A DNA stretch of 14,239 bases from Bacillota bacterium (GTDB lineage: Bacteria; Bacillota_A; Clostridia; DSM-8532). The notes beneath the pieces were generated by a model, which searched no databases, was not told where the DNA came from, and saw only the letters and a list, made by a program, of their open reading frames with translations. Numbering within the stretch: the stretch's first letter is position 1; each line of letters begins with the position of its first letter. The position numbers were made by a program, and so were the translations under genes. The stretch covers positions 1 through 14,239 of the forward strand of contig JAFADM010000102.1 of the NCBI GenBank assembly GCA_023424865.1. Direction: 5' to 3'. Below, piece by piece: positions 1-7,359 of this stretch.

Positions 1-2
1 GC

Positions 3-1154
3 GACAGGCTCAAAAAGCAGTACCTGTCCAACAGCGTTTCACTTACCGAGGTTAATGCCCTGGATACCCTTTTGGATCCCCAGGCCTTTACCATCGGCTT
101 TGCCCGCCGCTTTGCAACCTACAAGCGTGCCAACCTTATTTTCAGGGATTTGGCACGCATCGAGCAGATACTCAATAATAAGGCCATGCCGGTGCAAATT
201 ATATTCGCCGGAAAGGCCCATCCTGCGGATCGTCCAGCCCATGAGGTCATCAAGGGTATCTACGACATTGCCCGAAGGGAAGGCTTCAAGGGCAAGATCT
301 TTATCATTGAAAACTACAATATGACGGTGGCCCGCCAGCTGGTTCAGGGCGTGGACATCTGGATGAACAACCCCCGAAGGCCTCTGGAGGCCAGCGGAAC
401 CAGCGGACAGAAAGCCTGCATCAACGGCGTTATTAATTTCAGCATTTTTGACGGCTGGTGGTGTGAAGGCTATAACGGGCAAAACGGCTGGGTTATCGGC
501 GACGACACCCATTATGAAAACGAGCAGCAGCAGGACGATGCCGACAGCAAATCCCTCTACGATCTGTTGGAACGGGAAATAATCCCCTTGTTCTACGACC
601 GGGATGAAAACGGCATTCCCGTGGGCTGGGTAAAGCGCATGAAGGAATCCATCAAGAGCCTGGCTCCTGTCTATGGAACTCAACGCATGGTAAAGGATTA
701 TATGGAAAAAATTTACGTCCCCTGTATCCGCCGCAACCTGGATATACGCACCTCCAACCTGGCTTTGGTAAGGGATCTGGCCAACTGGAAGCTTTCCGTT
801 GAGCAGGCCTGGCCTCAAATTAATATTCTTGCCAACCAGGATCAGCATGGGCTTTCGGATCTGGATGCCTTTTCAGGAGGCGACACCGTACTGGGCGCGA
901 CTGTTATTCTGGGCAATTTAAAGCCTGAGGATGTGACGGTTGAGGTGTATTATGGTAAACTGGAAGATGGCCATATCAACCATGGCCTTTGCCAGGAAAT
1001 GAAGGTTCAGCGTCAGACCGATGCTTCCAGCTACTATTATGAAACCTCGCTGCGCCTTGTGGACGGCGGTGAATACGGGTATTCCTTCCGTATTATCCCC
1101 CACCACCCCAACCTCATGAACAAATTTGACCTGCCACTGGTAAAATGGGCGTGA
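3..1154 (+). CDS. glgP: Alpha-glucan (glycogen/maltodextrin) phosphorylase, C-terminal part, cut by window edge
   Basis: The reading frame is open from the window edge to TGA at 1152, so the N-terminus and the real start lie outside. The protein is a GT35 phosphorylase of the shorter bacterial/archaeal subfamily. This family releases glucose-1-phosphate from alpha-1,4-glucans in the cytoplasm using pyridoxal phosphate. The visible landmarks are the FARRFATYKRA segment (nt 99-131), the NNPRRPLEASGTSGQKACING stretch and the following DGWWCEGYNGQNGW block. By family knowledge the lysine of GTSGQKA (nt 411-413) is the PLP-binding lysine. The remaining C-terminal part (about nt 600-1150) has no motif I can name, which is normal for this subfamily. 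No terminator is obvious before the promoter of the next gene, so some read-through is possible. I am confident of the family; the exact glucan substrate cannot be read from this fragment. Confidence 0.93.
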   Translation, partial: DRLKKQYLSNSVSLTEVNALDTLLDPQAFTIGFARRFATYKRANLIFRDLARIEQILNNKAMPVQIIFAGKAHPADRPAHEVIKGIYDIARREGFKGKIFIIENYNMTVARQLVQGVDIWMNNPRRPLEASGTSGQKACINGVINFSIFDGWWCEGYNGQNGWVIGDDTHYENEQQQDDADSKSLYDLLEREIIPLFYDRDENGIPVGWVKRMKESIKSLAPVYGTQRMVKDYMEKIYVPCIRRNLDIRTSNLALVRDLANWKLSVEQAWPQINILANQDQHGLSDLDAFSGGDTVLGATVILGNLKPEDVTVEVYYGKLEDGHINHGLCQEMKVQRQTDASSYYYETSLRLVDGGEYGYSFRIIPHHPNLMNKFDLPLVKWA

Positions 1155-1194
1155 TTATGGCATGTATTTAATGGTTAATTTTACGTTTCATCAA

Positions 1195-1222
1195 TTGACA
1201 ACCTGTGTTGAAATACTGTAAT
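1195..1222 (+). promoter_or_regulatory. Sigma-A-type promoter for the carboxypeptidase-like gene
   Basis: A perfect -35 box TTGACA (1195-1200) is followed after 16 bp by TGTAAT (1217-1222), a 5/6 match to the -10 consensus. It lies in the 119-bp gap between the phosphorylase and the next gene, 52 bp before that gene's start codon. This suggests the downstream gene is transcribed independently of glgP. Confidence 0.6.
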
Positions 1223-1273
1223 CTCTAAACTGGATGCAGAAACTACCGCACCTCCTGTGGAGATGAATGATAA

Positions 1274-2578
1274 ATGATAAATGGCCAGGGTTTTACATGT
1301 AAATGTCAAAAGTATGCTCGGCTTTTAATCGTTCCGATGGTAATGATTATACTGCTGGGATTCTTAGAGGGCACGCGGACAAAGGTGTGGGCCGATACGG
1401 TTCCGCCTTCGTCCGAGGCCCTTTCTGCTATTTTATTTGATGCCAGGCGGGGACAAATCCTTCATAAAAAAACGTCGGACGAGCGAAACCATTCGCCTCT
1501 GGCCGGGCGCATCATGATGGTGCTTATTGCAATAGAGAAGGCGGATCAGGAATCCCTGGTTACTGCCAGTAAGGACGCAGTCAACACCGAAGGCGGTATT
1601 CTTAACCTGGTAGTCGGTGAGAAATACGCCGTAAAGAATCTTGTCAGTGCGGTTGCCCTCAATGGCGCCGTGGATGCGGCCGTTGCACTGGCCGAATTCA
1701 TAGGCGGAAGCGAGGAAGGCTTCGTTACCATGATGAACGAATACGCCGCCAAGCTGGGCATGACCAACACACGTTATACAAATGCCACCGGTGTTTTTGA
1801 TGAAAATCAGTATTCCACCGGCGACGATATTATGCTTCTTTTAAAGCAGGCCCTGTCCAACTCCTCTTTCAACACTGTTTTCAGTACGCCTGCAAAGCCC
1901 TGGTACGCGGTATCCAAAACCGTACTTATCACCAATACCAACAATATGTTCTGGAATTATGAAAGCACCGACGGCGGCATGGCGGGAGGCAATGATGAGA
2001 ATTTTCAGAGCATCATCACCTCCGCTACAAAAAATTCCATGCGGCTGGTTTGTCTTCTTATTGATCTGGCCCCGGATAAAATGTATACCGAATCCATCAA
2101 CCTTTTAAATTACGGGTTTGACAATTTCAGCTACGGCATCCTTGTGGGTGCAAAAAGCGTACAGTCCACTTATACCCTGGAGGGAAACCAAACGGTTAAC
2201 CTTGTTCCCATAGCCGATGTTCACTACATCTTTCCCAAGGGACAAACCTTTATTAAGGATACGGATTTTAACATCGACGAAAGCAAGCTTAAGCTTCCTC
2301 TTTTAAAAAGTACGGTTGTAGGTAACATCACCTTTACCCTGATGGACGACTTTGTCATTCAGGTGGATCTCTATCCCGACAAGGAAATCCTTCCCCAGAA
2401 GACCCGCAAACAGGTTCTGCTGGAACGTCTTAAGGAAAACATGGAACTGATTTACTTAATTGGGGGACTGCTTCTAATTGAGCTGGGTATCCTTACTTAT
2501 AAAGTATTCCGCTTTACCAGAAGAAGAATTATCCGCCGCCAGGTTCGGCACCATCATCATATGCGCCAGCATGATTAA
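1274..2578 (+). CDS. Catalytically degenerate D-Ala-D-Ala carboxypeptidase (DacF/PBP5-like) homologue, membrane anchored
   Basis: The 434-aa protein has an N-terminal hydrophobic segment (about 15-32), a peptidase S11-like domain (about 48-290), a C-terminal domain like that of DacF/PBP5, and a second membrane segment (about 391-411) followed by a basic, His-rich tail (RHHHHMRQHD). The fold is recognisable from SAILFDARRGQILHKK, DAAVALAEFIGGS, AAKLGMTNTRYTNATG and ATKNSMRLVCLLI. Working members trim D-Ala from peptidoglycan stem peptides and need SxxK, SxN and KTG motifs. Here the aligned positions read LAGR (76-79), GAV (131-133) and MAG (236-238), so the serine, the general-base lysine and the KTG lysine are all absent. 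It is probably a pseudoenzyme with a binding or scaffolding role outside the membrane. The ATG at 1274 is preceded by GGAG at 1259-1262. It is the only gene between its promoter and the terminator at 2592, so it is probably monocistronic. Confidence 0.85.
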   Translation: MINGQGFTCKCQKYARLLIVPMVMIILLGFLEGTRTKVWADTVPPSSEALSAILFDARRGQILHKKTSDERNHSPLAGRIMMVLIAIEKADQESLVTASKDAVNTEGGILNLVVGEKYAVKNLVSAVALNGAVDAAVALAEFIGGSEEGFVTMMNEYAAKLGMTNTRYTNATGVFDENQYSTGDDIMLLLKQALSNSSFNTVFSTPAKPWYAVSKTVLITNTNNMFWNYESTDGGMAGGNDENFQSIITSATKNSMRLVCLLIDLAPDKMYTESINLLNYGFDNFSYGILVGAKSVQSTYTLEGNQTVNLVPIADVHYIFPKGQTFIKDTDFNIDESKLKLPLLKSTVVGNITFTLMDDFVIQVDLYPDKEILPQKTRKQVLLERLKENMELIYLIGGLLLIELGILTYKVFRFTRRRIIRRQVRHHHHMRQHD

Positions 2579-2584
2579 TGTAAC

Positions 2585-2641
2585 AAAAAAAGGTATATAG
2601 CGGCATTGCTTTTAAAATCAACACCGCCATATACCCTTTTT
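2585..2641. terminator. Bidirectional intrinsic terminator between convergent genes
   Basis: Arms GGTATATAGCGG (2592-2603) and CCGCCATATACC (2624-2635) pair with one mismatch. They are flanked by seven A on the left (2585-2591) and five T on the right (2637-2641), so the hairpin can stop both the carboxypeptidase-like transcript (+) and the cadA transcript (-). Confidence 0.8.
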
Positions 2642-2662
2642 GCCGCAATAGGAGCTATCCGT

Positions 2663-2788
2663 TTCTATTACATTCAGCTTCTATTACATTCGGCTTCTAT
2701 TACATTCGGCTTCTATTACATTTAGCTTCTATAGATTCAGTTTCTATTAGATTCAGTTTCTATAGATTCAGCTTCTATGACATTCAAT
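2663..2788. repeat. Tandem repeat, eight units of 15-16 bp
   Basis: Consecutive units start at 2663, 2679, 2695, 2711, 2727, 2742, 2758 and 2773. The core is TTCTATTACATTCGGC, with variants such as TTCTATAGATTCAGC (15 bp). Units 2 and 3 are identical and the others differ by one to a few bases. The array begins 5 bp beyond the cadA stop codon and lies before the terminator, so it would form the 3' untranslated part of the cadA mRNA. The period is not a multiple of three and no ORF runs through it. Confidence 0.9.
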
Positions 2789-2793
2789 AGATA

Positions 2794-5160
2794 TCACAGC
2801 TTCTTTTCCGTTTTAATAACCTGCATAGCCCTCATGGCATTCAATATGGCAATGATGGTAACGCCTACATCTCCAAATACGGCCTCCCACATTGTTGCAT
2901 AGCCAAGCGCTGCCAGGACTAAAACAACAACCTTTATACCCATGGCAAACAGAATATTTTGCCATACTATGGTTTTAGTCTTGCGCGCCACCCGTATTGC
3001 AGAAACAATTTTAGAGGGCTCATCGGTCATTAAAACAACATCCGCCGCTTCAATGGCGGCATCGGAGCCCAGGGCTCCCATTGCAATTCCGATATCGGCT
3101 CTTGCAAGCACCGGAGCGTCATTAATACCATCCCCAACAAACACAAGCCTGCCGCGGGTCTTTTTCTTTTTCTCCAGCTTTTCGAGCTGTTCTACCTTCT
3201 GGTGGGGCAGAAGCTCTGTATATACGGCATCCAAACCGATCTCCCGTGCTATGGCTTCGCCTGTGGCCTTGCTGTCGCCGGTGAGCATTGCCGTATTATT
3301 TATTCCCAGAGCTTTTAAATCCTTTATGGCCTTTCGGCTGTCCGGTTTCAATTCATCGGAAATTACGATATACCCCGCCAATTCACCGTCTACCGCCAGG
3401 TATACGACAGTGCCCAACGCATTTATGGACTGCCATTGTATCCCTGCCGAATCCATAAGCTTTCCGTTGCCGGCCAGTACCTGCCGGCCGTCTACCTTAA
3501 CCCGGATGCCCTGACCAGGTATTTCTTCCTGTTCCGCAAGCCTGCTTCCGTCGATTTTTCTGCCATAGGCCTTTTGAATGGACAGCGCAATGGGATGGTT
3601 GGAAAAGCTTTCGGCGTGGGCGGCGTAGTTGAGAAGCTCCTGCTCCTCCCAGCCCTTCTGTCCATATATCCGGGTTACCTTAAAAATTCCTCTCGTAAGT
3701 GTTCCCGTTTTATCAAACACAATGGTATCAATATTGTTGAGAGCTTCCAGGAAATTACTCCCCTTCACCAGGATACCGTTTCTGGAAGCACCTCCGATTC
3801 CGCCGAAGAAGCTCAGCGGAATGGAAATGACTAATGCACAGGGGCAGGATACAACCAGAAAGGCCAACGCGCGGTAGGTCCACTCCCCGTATGTAGCTCC
3901 GGGAATAAGCAATGGAGGAATAAGCGCCAGTGCCAGTGCGGCAAATGCAACTACCGGGGTATAGTACCTTGCAAACTTCGTAATAAAATTTTCAGTAGGC
4001 GCTTTTTTGCTGCTGGCATTCTGAACAAGGTCTAAAATTCTGGAAACGGTGGATTCACCAAATTCTTTTGATACCTCAATAAGGAGCAGCCCGCTTTTAT
4101 TGATGGAGCCGGATAACACCTCACTTCCCGGCTCCACATCACGAGGCAGGGATTCACCGGTTAACGCGGAAGTATCCAAAGCCGAATAGCCTTCCAGTAT
4201 ACGGCCATCCAAAGGTATTTTTTCCCCCGGCTTTACTGCGATTGTGTCACCGATTCCCACTTCCTCAGGATTAACCCTGCGTATCTCGTCCCCGATTTTC
4301 AAATTGGCAAAATCAGGCCTTATGTCCATCAAAGCAGAGATAGACTTACGCGAACGGTTGACCGCAAGCCGCTGGAAGGCCTCCCCGATCTGGTAAAAGA
4401 GCATAACGGCCACACCTTCCGGGTACTCGCCTATAATAAAAGCACCGATGGTTGCTACGCTCATCAGAAAGTTTTCATCAAAGACCTGTCCTTTTGAAAT
4501 GTTCTTCAGTGCCCTAAGGACCACTTCGCCGCCAACCAGCAGATAGCTTGTCAGAAAGAGCAGGAATCTTGCGGGCAGAGCAAAGTCGAATAAGGTTCCT
4601 GCGAGAAAAAGTGCTGCTCCTGTACATAGAGCAATACGGTGAATCCATTTTTTACGATTTCCGGAAGAATCCGCCGCCGGCTTCTTATCCGTATAGGAAA
4701 TCTGAATAGCAGGCTCAATATCCAGAGCTATTTGGGATGCCTGACGAACAATGGAGGGAAGGTCCTTTTTATCCAGCACTTCTATCGTCAGCTTTTGAGA
4801 AACGAAATCCAAGCTGGTCCTTTTTACACCCTGAAGTCCGCCTACCCGGGACTCAATCTTTCGTCCGCAGTCGGCACAGCAAAGGCCCAGCAAATATAAG
4901 ACCTTTTGCCCCGGCTGAGTGATTTCCTTTTCTTTCATGACCACACTCGAATCATGTCGCTTTATAATAGCATCGGCCTGAGCAACAAGGCTATTGGTCT
5001 TTTCCGTGTCGTTAATTTCCATAATCAAGGTTTTTGATACAAAGTCCACGGCTGCAGAGGCTATGCCATTAAGCTTGCCTACATCCCGTTCAATTTTGGC
5101 TGCGCAGTTTCCGCAGCACAAACCCTCTAAAATAAATTCTTTTTTTATTACCGTATCCAT
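2794..5160 (-). CDS. cadA: P1B-2 type heavy-metal (Zn/Cd/Pb) translocating ATPase with two N-terminal HMA domains
   Basis: This ATPase exports divalent soft metals across the cytoplasmic membrane. In the 788-aa form the order is HMA1 (about 7-75, CCGNC at 15-19), HMA2 (about 87-155, CCADC at 94-98), membrane helices from about 170, actuator TGES (334-337), the metal-binding CPC of SCPCALV (439-441), phosphorylation site DKTGT (483-487), HP of the nucleotide domain (522-523), GDGIND hinge (676-681) and the last two helices. Lys743 and Asp764 of the final helices, together with CPC, are the membrane metal-site signature of the Zn/Cd/Pb subgroup rather than the Cu subgroup. I chose ATG at 5160 because the peptide from there aligns with the start of the neighbouring HMA protein; a GTG at 5169 would add three residues. 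It is the last gene of the cadC-hma-cadA cluster, 25 bp after the HMA gene. Both HMA motifs carry Cys where related pumps usually have Asp. Confidence 0.96.
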   Translation of the reverse strand: MDTVIKKEFILEGLCCGNCAAKIERDVGKLNGIASAAVDFVSKTLIMEINDTEKTNSLVAQADAIIKRHDSSVVMKEKEITQPGQKVLYLLGLCCADCGRKIESRVGGLQGVKRTSLDFVSQKLTIEVLDKKDLPSIVRQASQIALDIEPAIQISYTDKKPAADSSGNRKKWIHRIALCTGAALFLAGTLFDFALPARFLLFLTSYLLVGGEVVLRALKNISKGQVFDENFLMSVATIGAFIIGEYPEGVAVMLFYQIGEAFQRLAVNRSRKSISALMDIRPDFANLKIGDEIRRVNPEEVGIGDTIAVKPGEKIPLDGRILEGYSALDTSALTGESLPRDVEPGSEVLSGSINKSGLLLIEVSKEFGESTVSRILDLVQNASSKKAPTENFITKFARYYTPVVAFAALALALIPPLLIPGATYGEWTYRALAFLVVSCPCALVISIPLSFFGGIGGASRNGILVKGSNFLEALNNIDTIVFDKTGTLTRGIFKVTRIYGQKGWEEQELLNYAAHAESFSNHPIALSIQKAYGRKIDGSRLAEQEEIPGQGIRVKVDGRQVLAGNGKLMDSAGIQWQSINALGTVVYLAVDGELAGYIVISDELKPDSRKAIKDLKALGINNTAMLTGDSKATGEAIAREIGLDAVYTELLPHQKVEQLEKLEKKKKTRGRLVFVGDGINDAPVLARADIGIAMGALGSDAAIEAADVVLMTDEPSKIVSAIRVARKTKTIVWQNILFAMGIKVVVLVLAALGYATMWEAVFGDVGVTIIAILNAMRAMQVIKTEKKL

Positions 5161-5185
5161 AACACCCACCGTTTCCTGCCTCTGC

Positions 5186-5413
5186 TCAGGCTTCCTTTAC
5201 CACAATGTCCTCGTCGTGGGAAACAGCAATGCGGGTAATTGCTTCAGTCAATTCCGTCAGCTCCTCGCTGTATTCAATAGAAAGAACTGTGGTTGCCGTA
5301 TTAACCTTTACAGATTTAACACCTTCAAGCAATCTGGCATCTTTCTCAATTTTGGCGGCACAATTTCCGCAGCATAAACCCTCTAGGATATAATTTCTTT
5401 TTAGTGTTGACAT
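5186..5413 (-). CDS. Stand-alone HMA-domain protein (putative metallochaperone or detached CadA N-domain)
   Basis: The 75-aa protein is one complete heavy-metal-associated (ferredoxin-like) domain and nothing else. Its metal loop LEGLCCGNCAAKIE (Cys14, Cys15, Cys18) is nearly identical to that of HMA1 of the CadA encoded just downstream, which suggests origin by duplication of that domain. Proteins of this size, such as CopZ, carry a metal ion to the N-domain of a P-type ATPase. A Zn/Cd/Pb role is inferred from the neighbouring pump and from the CadC-type regulator upstream. The ATG at 5413 is preceded by AGGAAG seven bases upstream. Possible operator repeats lie in the gap before it. It could instead act as a metal buffer rather than as a chaperone. 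Confidence 0.88.
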   Translation of the reverse strand: MSTLKRNYILEGLCCGNCAAKIEKDARLLEGVKSVKVNTATTVLSIEYSEELTELTEAITRIAVSHDEDIVVKEA

Positions 5414-5478
5414 CGTTAAACTTCCTTTCTTGTAAATCGCTAATAAAACTAAAATTAGAAATCCTGTTCATATAAAGC

Positions 5479-5520
5479 TGAACGGTTGAACGGTTGAACA
5501 ATTGATTCATCAATCAACTG
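5479..5520. promoter_or_regulatory. Putative CadC operator upstream of the HMA-cadA genes
   Basis: Reading + strand, TGAACGGT occurs twice in tandem (5479-5486, 5487-5494), followed by TGAACAAT (5495-5502) and TGATTCAT (5503-5510), a strict 8-bp phase. The palindrome ATTGAT-TC-ATCAAT is centred at about 5507. TGAA/TTCA half-sites of this kind are typical for ArsR/SmtB-family operators. I could not fix a convincing promoter here. Confidence 0.5.
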
Positions 5521-5542
5521 TTATAGCAAAAAAATTCTAAAA

Positions 5543-5572
5543 GCCTAAAAAGGTCCGCCTCCTTTCATTGGC
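5543..5572 (-). terminator. Possible weak terminator or attenuating hairpin after the cadC-type gene
   Basis: On the minus strand, GCC-aatg-AAAGG and CCTTT-tta-GGC can pair around a 7-nt loop, followed by a T-rich stretch. It lies 8 bp after the regulator stop codon. It could reduce read-through, so that hma-cadA depends partly on its own promoter. The stem is short. Confidence 0.35.
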
Positions 5573-5580
5573 TTCACAGC

Positions 5581-5949
5581 TCACTTCTCGGAGATATGAA
5601 GCAAACCCTGGGCAAATATATTTTTTACATGCTCATCCGACAGTGAATAGTAAACTATTTTGCCGTCTCTCCTGTATTTTACAAGCTTTGTTTGCTTAAG
5701 CACCCTGAGATGGTGGGAGATGGACGACTTGGTCATGCCCAGCAGAACTGCGATGTCACACACACACATCTCCGCTTTAAATAAGGCATAAAGTAATTTA
5801 ACCCGGGTTGAGTCCCCGAAGATCTTAAAGAGGTCCGCCAGCTCCATAAGCTTTTCTTCGTCTGCCATGTGCTCCCGGACTTCATTGACCACATCTTCAT
5901 GAATGGTATTGCAGTCGCATCGATCGAACTCTGCTGTATATAAACCCAT
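5581..5949 (-). CDS. cadC: ArsR/SmtB-family metal sensor repressor, CadC type
   Basis: The 122-aa winged-helix repressor releases DNA when it binds Zn, Cd or Pb. The fold is seen in FKIFGDSTRVKLLYAL, the recognition region MTKSSISHHLRVLKQ and the wing YRRDGKIVYYSL. Two known metal sites are complete. The alpha3N site has Cys62 and Cys64 in EMCVCD plus N-terminal Cys11 and Cys13. The alpha5 site has Asp105, His107, His118 and Glu121, with the +2/+13/+16 spacing of SmtB. I chose ATG at 5949 because AGGAG lies 8 bases upstream; a GTG at 5958 would overlap that site. It heads the metal-export cluster. Operator-like repeats lie at its own promoter and before the HMA gene, so it probably represses both itself and the pump. 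Confidence 0.94.
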   Translation of the reverse strand: MGLYTAEFDRCDCNTIHEDVVNEVREHMADEEKLMELADLFKIFGDSTRVKLLYALFKAEMCVCDIAVLLGMTKSSISHHLRVLKQTKLVKYRRDGKIVYYSLSDEHVKNIFAQGLLHISEK

Positions 5950-5973
5950 AAAATGCACTCCTAATTATAAACA

Positions 5974-6032
5974 GTTGAATAGTTGAATTATTGTTCAATC
6001 ATTATTTTATGTTTGACCTTCAAATATGTCAA
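5974..6032 (-). promoter_or_regulatory. Promoter with overlapping operator for the cadC-type gene
   Basis: On the minus strand TTGACA (6027-6032), a 17-bp spacer and TAAAAT (6004-6009) make a near-consensus promoter. Directly downstream, around the expected start of transcription, TTGAATAG-TTGAATTA-TTGTTCAA (+ strand 5975-5998) shows the same 8-bp phasing as the site before the HMA gene. A bound repressor would block initiation. Confidence 0.7.
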
Positions 6033-6107
6033 TGCTTTTATAACTTTCTATTCCAATTCATAACGGGTTCCTCTTATTCTCCTTTGTATCTAAACCCAAT
6101 AGCAAAT

Positions 6108-6139
6108 AAAAAACACCCGCTCAAAAGCCAGGGGGGCGC
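6108..6139 (-). terminator. Possible second terminator of the metal-uptake operon
   Basis: On the minus strand GCGCCC (6134-6139) can pair, with two G-T wobbles, with GGGTGT, followed by a run of T (A-run at 6108-6113 on the + strand). The stem is weak and the loop long, so this is tentative. Confidence 0.3.
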
Positions 6140-6192
6140 CTAAAGCTCCTCCCTTCAACCAATTTTCTTACGCAAATGGCTGCCAATTAAGA

Positions 6193-6231
6193 ACGGAGCA
6201 GTTCCACGCCAGGAATCTGCTCCGTTTTTTT
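6193..6231. terminator. Intrinsic terminator after the metal-uptake operon
   Basis: A perfect 9-bp stem ACGGAGCAG (6193-6201) / CTGCTCCGT (6217-6225) has seven T on its right (6225-6231). On the minus strand, where the operon is read, the hairpin is followed by TCTTAATT, a poorer tract. It is therefore strongest in the + direction but is placed just past the last gene of the minus-strand operon, 10 bp before its stop codon. Confidence 0.7.
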
Positions 6232-6240
6232 CTGAATTAT

Positions 6241-7359
6241 TCAGCTTAAGAACAGGGCCTCGTAATTTTGAACGCTTACCTGTCTCCCATTGTCGGTAAG
6301 CTTTACGGCATTGCCCTCCAGGGCGACACAGCCCTCTTTTACAAGCTGGGATACTATTTTTTTTGTAAAGATTTCAGGCCAGCGCAGCTGAGATTGCAGT
6401 GTAATCATTCCGGTGTCCCTCTGCATATCCCCTGCCCCATCATGGTTGTAAAGATGAAAAAGCAGCGTTATTTTTGCAAAATCTATTTTTTGTCTCTTAC
6501 GCCTGCTGAGGGAGCTGACTAGGCCTCTGCCGGGAGCAAAAATGAATGCGGTCAGAAAAAGGATACCCGTCATCACGGCCATGCTTCCGGCAATGGAAAC
6601 ATCCAGAAGTACCGCCGCCTGATAACCAAGCAGACCGTTCAGGGCACCGATAATGCCGCTGTAAATCAGCATTCGCTTCAAATCATCCGTAAGAAGATAT
6701 GCCGTAACCGGCGGTCCAATCATAAAGGCTACCACCAATACGGAGCCCACAGCCTGAAAGGTTCCTACGGCTGTAAGCGAAACCAGGGTCATAAGCACAT
6801 AATGCATTAAGGTAGGTGCAAAACCCAAAACAGCCGCCAGAATCGGATCAAAGGTTGCCAATTTAAGCTCCTTAAAGAAAAATCCGATTACCGCAAGATT
6901 AATCAGCAGGAGGCCTCCTGTGGTATAAATCGCTTTTGCCCCTATGTCCGTGCCTGCCACTACCATCCTGTCAAAGGGCGCAAAGGCCAGCTCTCCTAAA
7001 AGAACCGAATCCGTGTCCAAATGAACCGATCCCGCATATCGTGTGATAAGTATAATGGCTATGGAAAACAGCAATGGAAAAACGACGCCGATGGACGCAT
7101 CCTCTGCCAGAAGACGCGTACGGCTGAGGGTTTCCGTCAGCCAGACGGTAACCACACCCATAAACGCTGCACCCACTATCAGCAATGGAGAGGAAAGATT
7201 GTGGGTTACAAAAAAGGCCAGTACGATACCCAACAAAATGGTATGTGTAATGGAATCGGACATCATGGACATTTTTCGCAATACAAGAAAGACACCCGGC
7301 AGCGCACAGCTTACCGCCACGATAACAGCTATAATCTGAATTTCAATTTGAGGGGACAT
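6241..7359 (-). CDS. troD: Metal (Mn/Zn) ABC transporter permease with C-terminal winged-helix-like extension
   Basis: This is the second membrane subunit of the uptake transporter. Residues 1-280 form the ABC-3 permease domain with several hydrophobic helices. It shows VFLVLRKMSMMSDSITHTILLG and, near the end, FAPGRG, which is also present in the sister permease. Residues about 287-372 are hydrophilic and resemble a DNA-binding winged-helix module (ITLLFHLYNHDG... KKIVSQLVKEGCVALEGNAVKLTDNGRQ), as known for some longer MntC/TroD proteins. The ATG at 7359 is preceded by AGGAGGTGA five bases upstream. A GTG at 7368 would lie inside that site. The start overlaps the end of the preceding permease gene by 17 bp, so translation is probably coupled. 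It is the last gene of the operon. The extension may sense metal or regulate the pore; its function cannot be read from the sequence. Confidence 0.93.
   Translation of the reverse strand: MSPQIEIQIIAVIVAVSCALPGVFLVLRKMSMMSDSITHTILLGIVLAFFVTHNLSSPLLIVGAAFMGVVTVWLTETLSRTRLLAEDASIGVVFPLLFSIAIILITRYAGSVHLDTDSVLLGELAFAPFDRMVVAGTDIGAKAIYTTGGLLLINLAVIGFFFKELKLATFDPILAAVLGFAPTLMHYVLMTLVSLTAVGTFQAVGSVLVVAFMIGPPVTAYLLTDDLKRMLIYSGIIGALNGLLGYQAAVLLDVSIAGSMAVMTGILFLTAFIFAPGRGLVSSLSRRKRQKIDFAKITLLFHLYNHDGAGDMQRDTGMITLQSQLRWPEIFTKKIVSQLVKEGCVALEGNAVKLTDNGRQVSVQNYEALFLS

Noticed and set aside
39..848. Long minus-strand open frame (269 codons) opposite the phosphorylase
   Set aside because: The + strand frame encodes clear GT35 motifs including the PLP lysine region; the opposite frame has no recognisable domain and no ribosome binding site, so it is a shadow.
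2663..2788. CRISPR-like array
   Set aside because: The 15-16 bp units follow each other directly without spacers, so this is a simple tandem repeat.
2942..3514. Plus-strand open frame of 190 codons opposite cadA
   Set aside because: It lies wholly inside the well-supported ATPase gene and encodes no recognisable motif.
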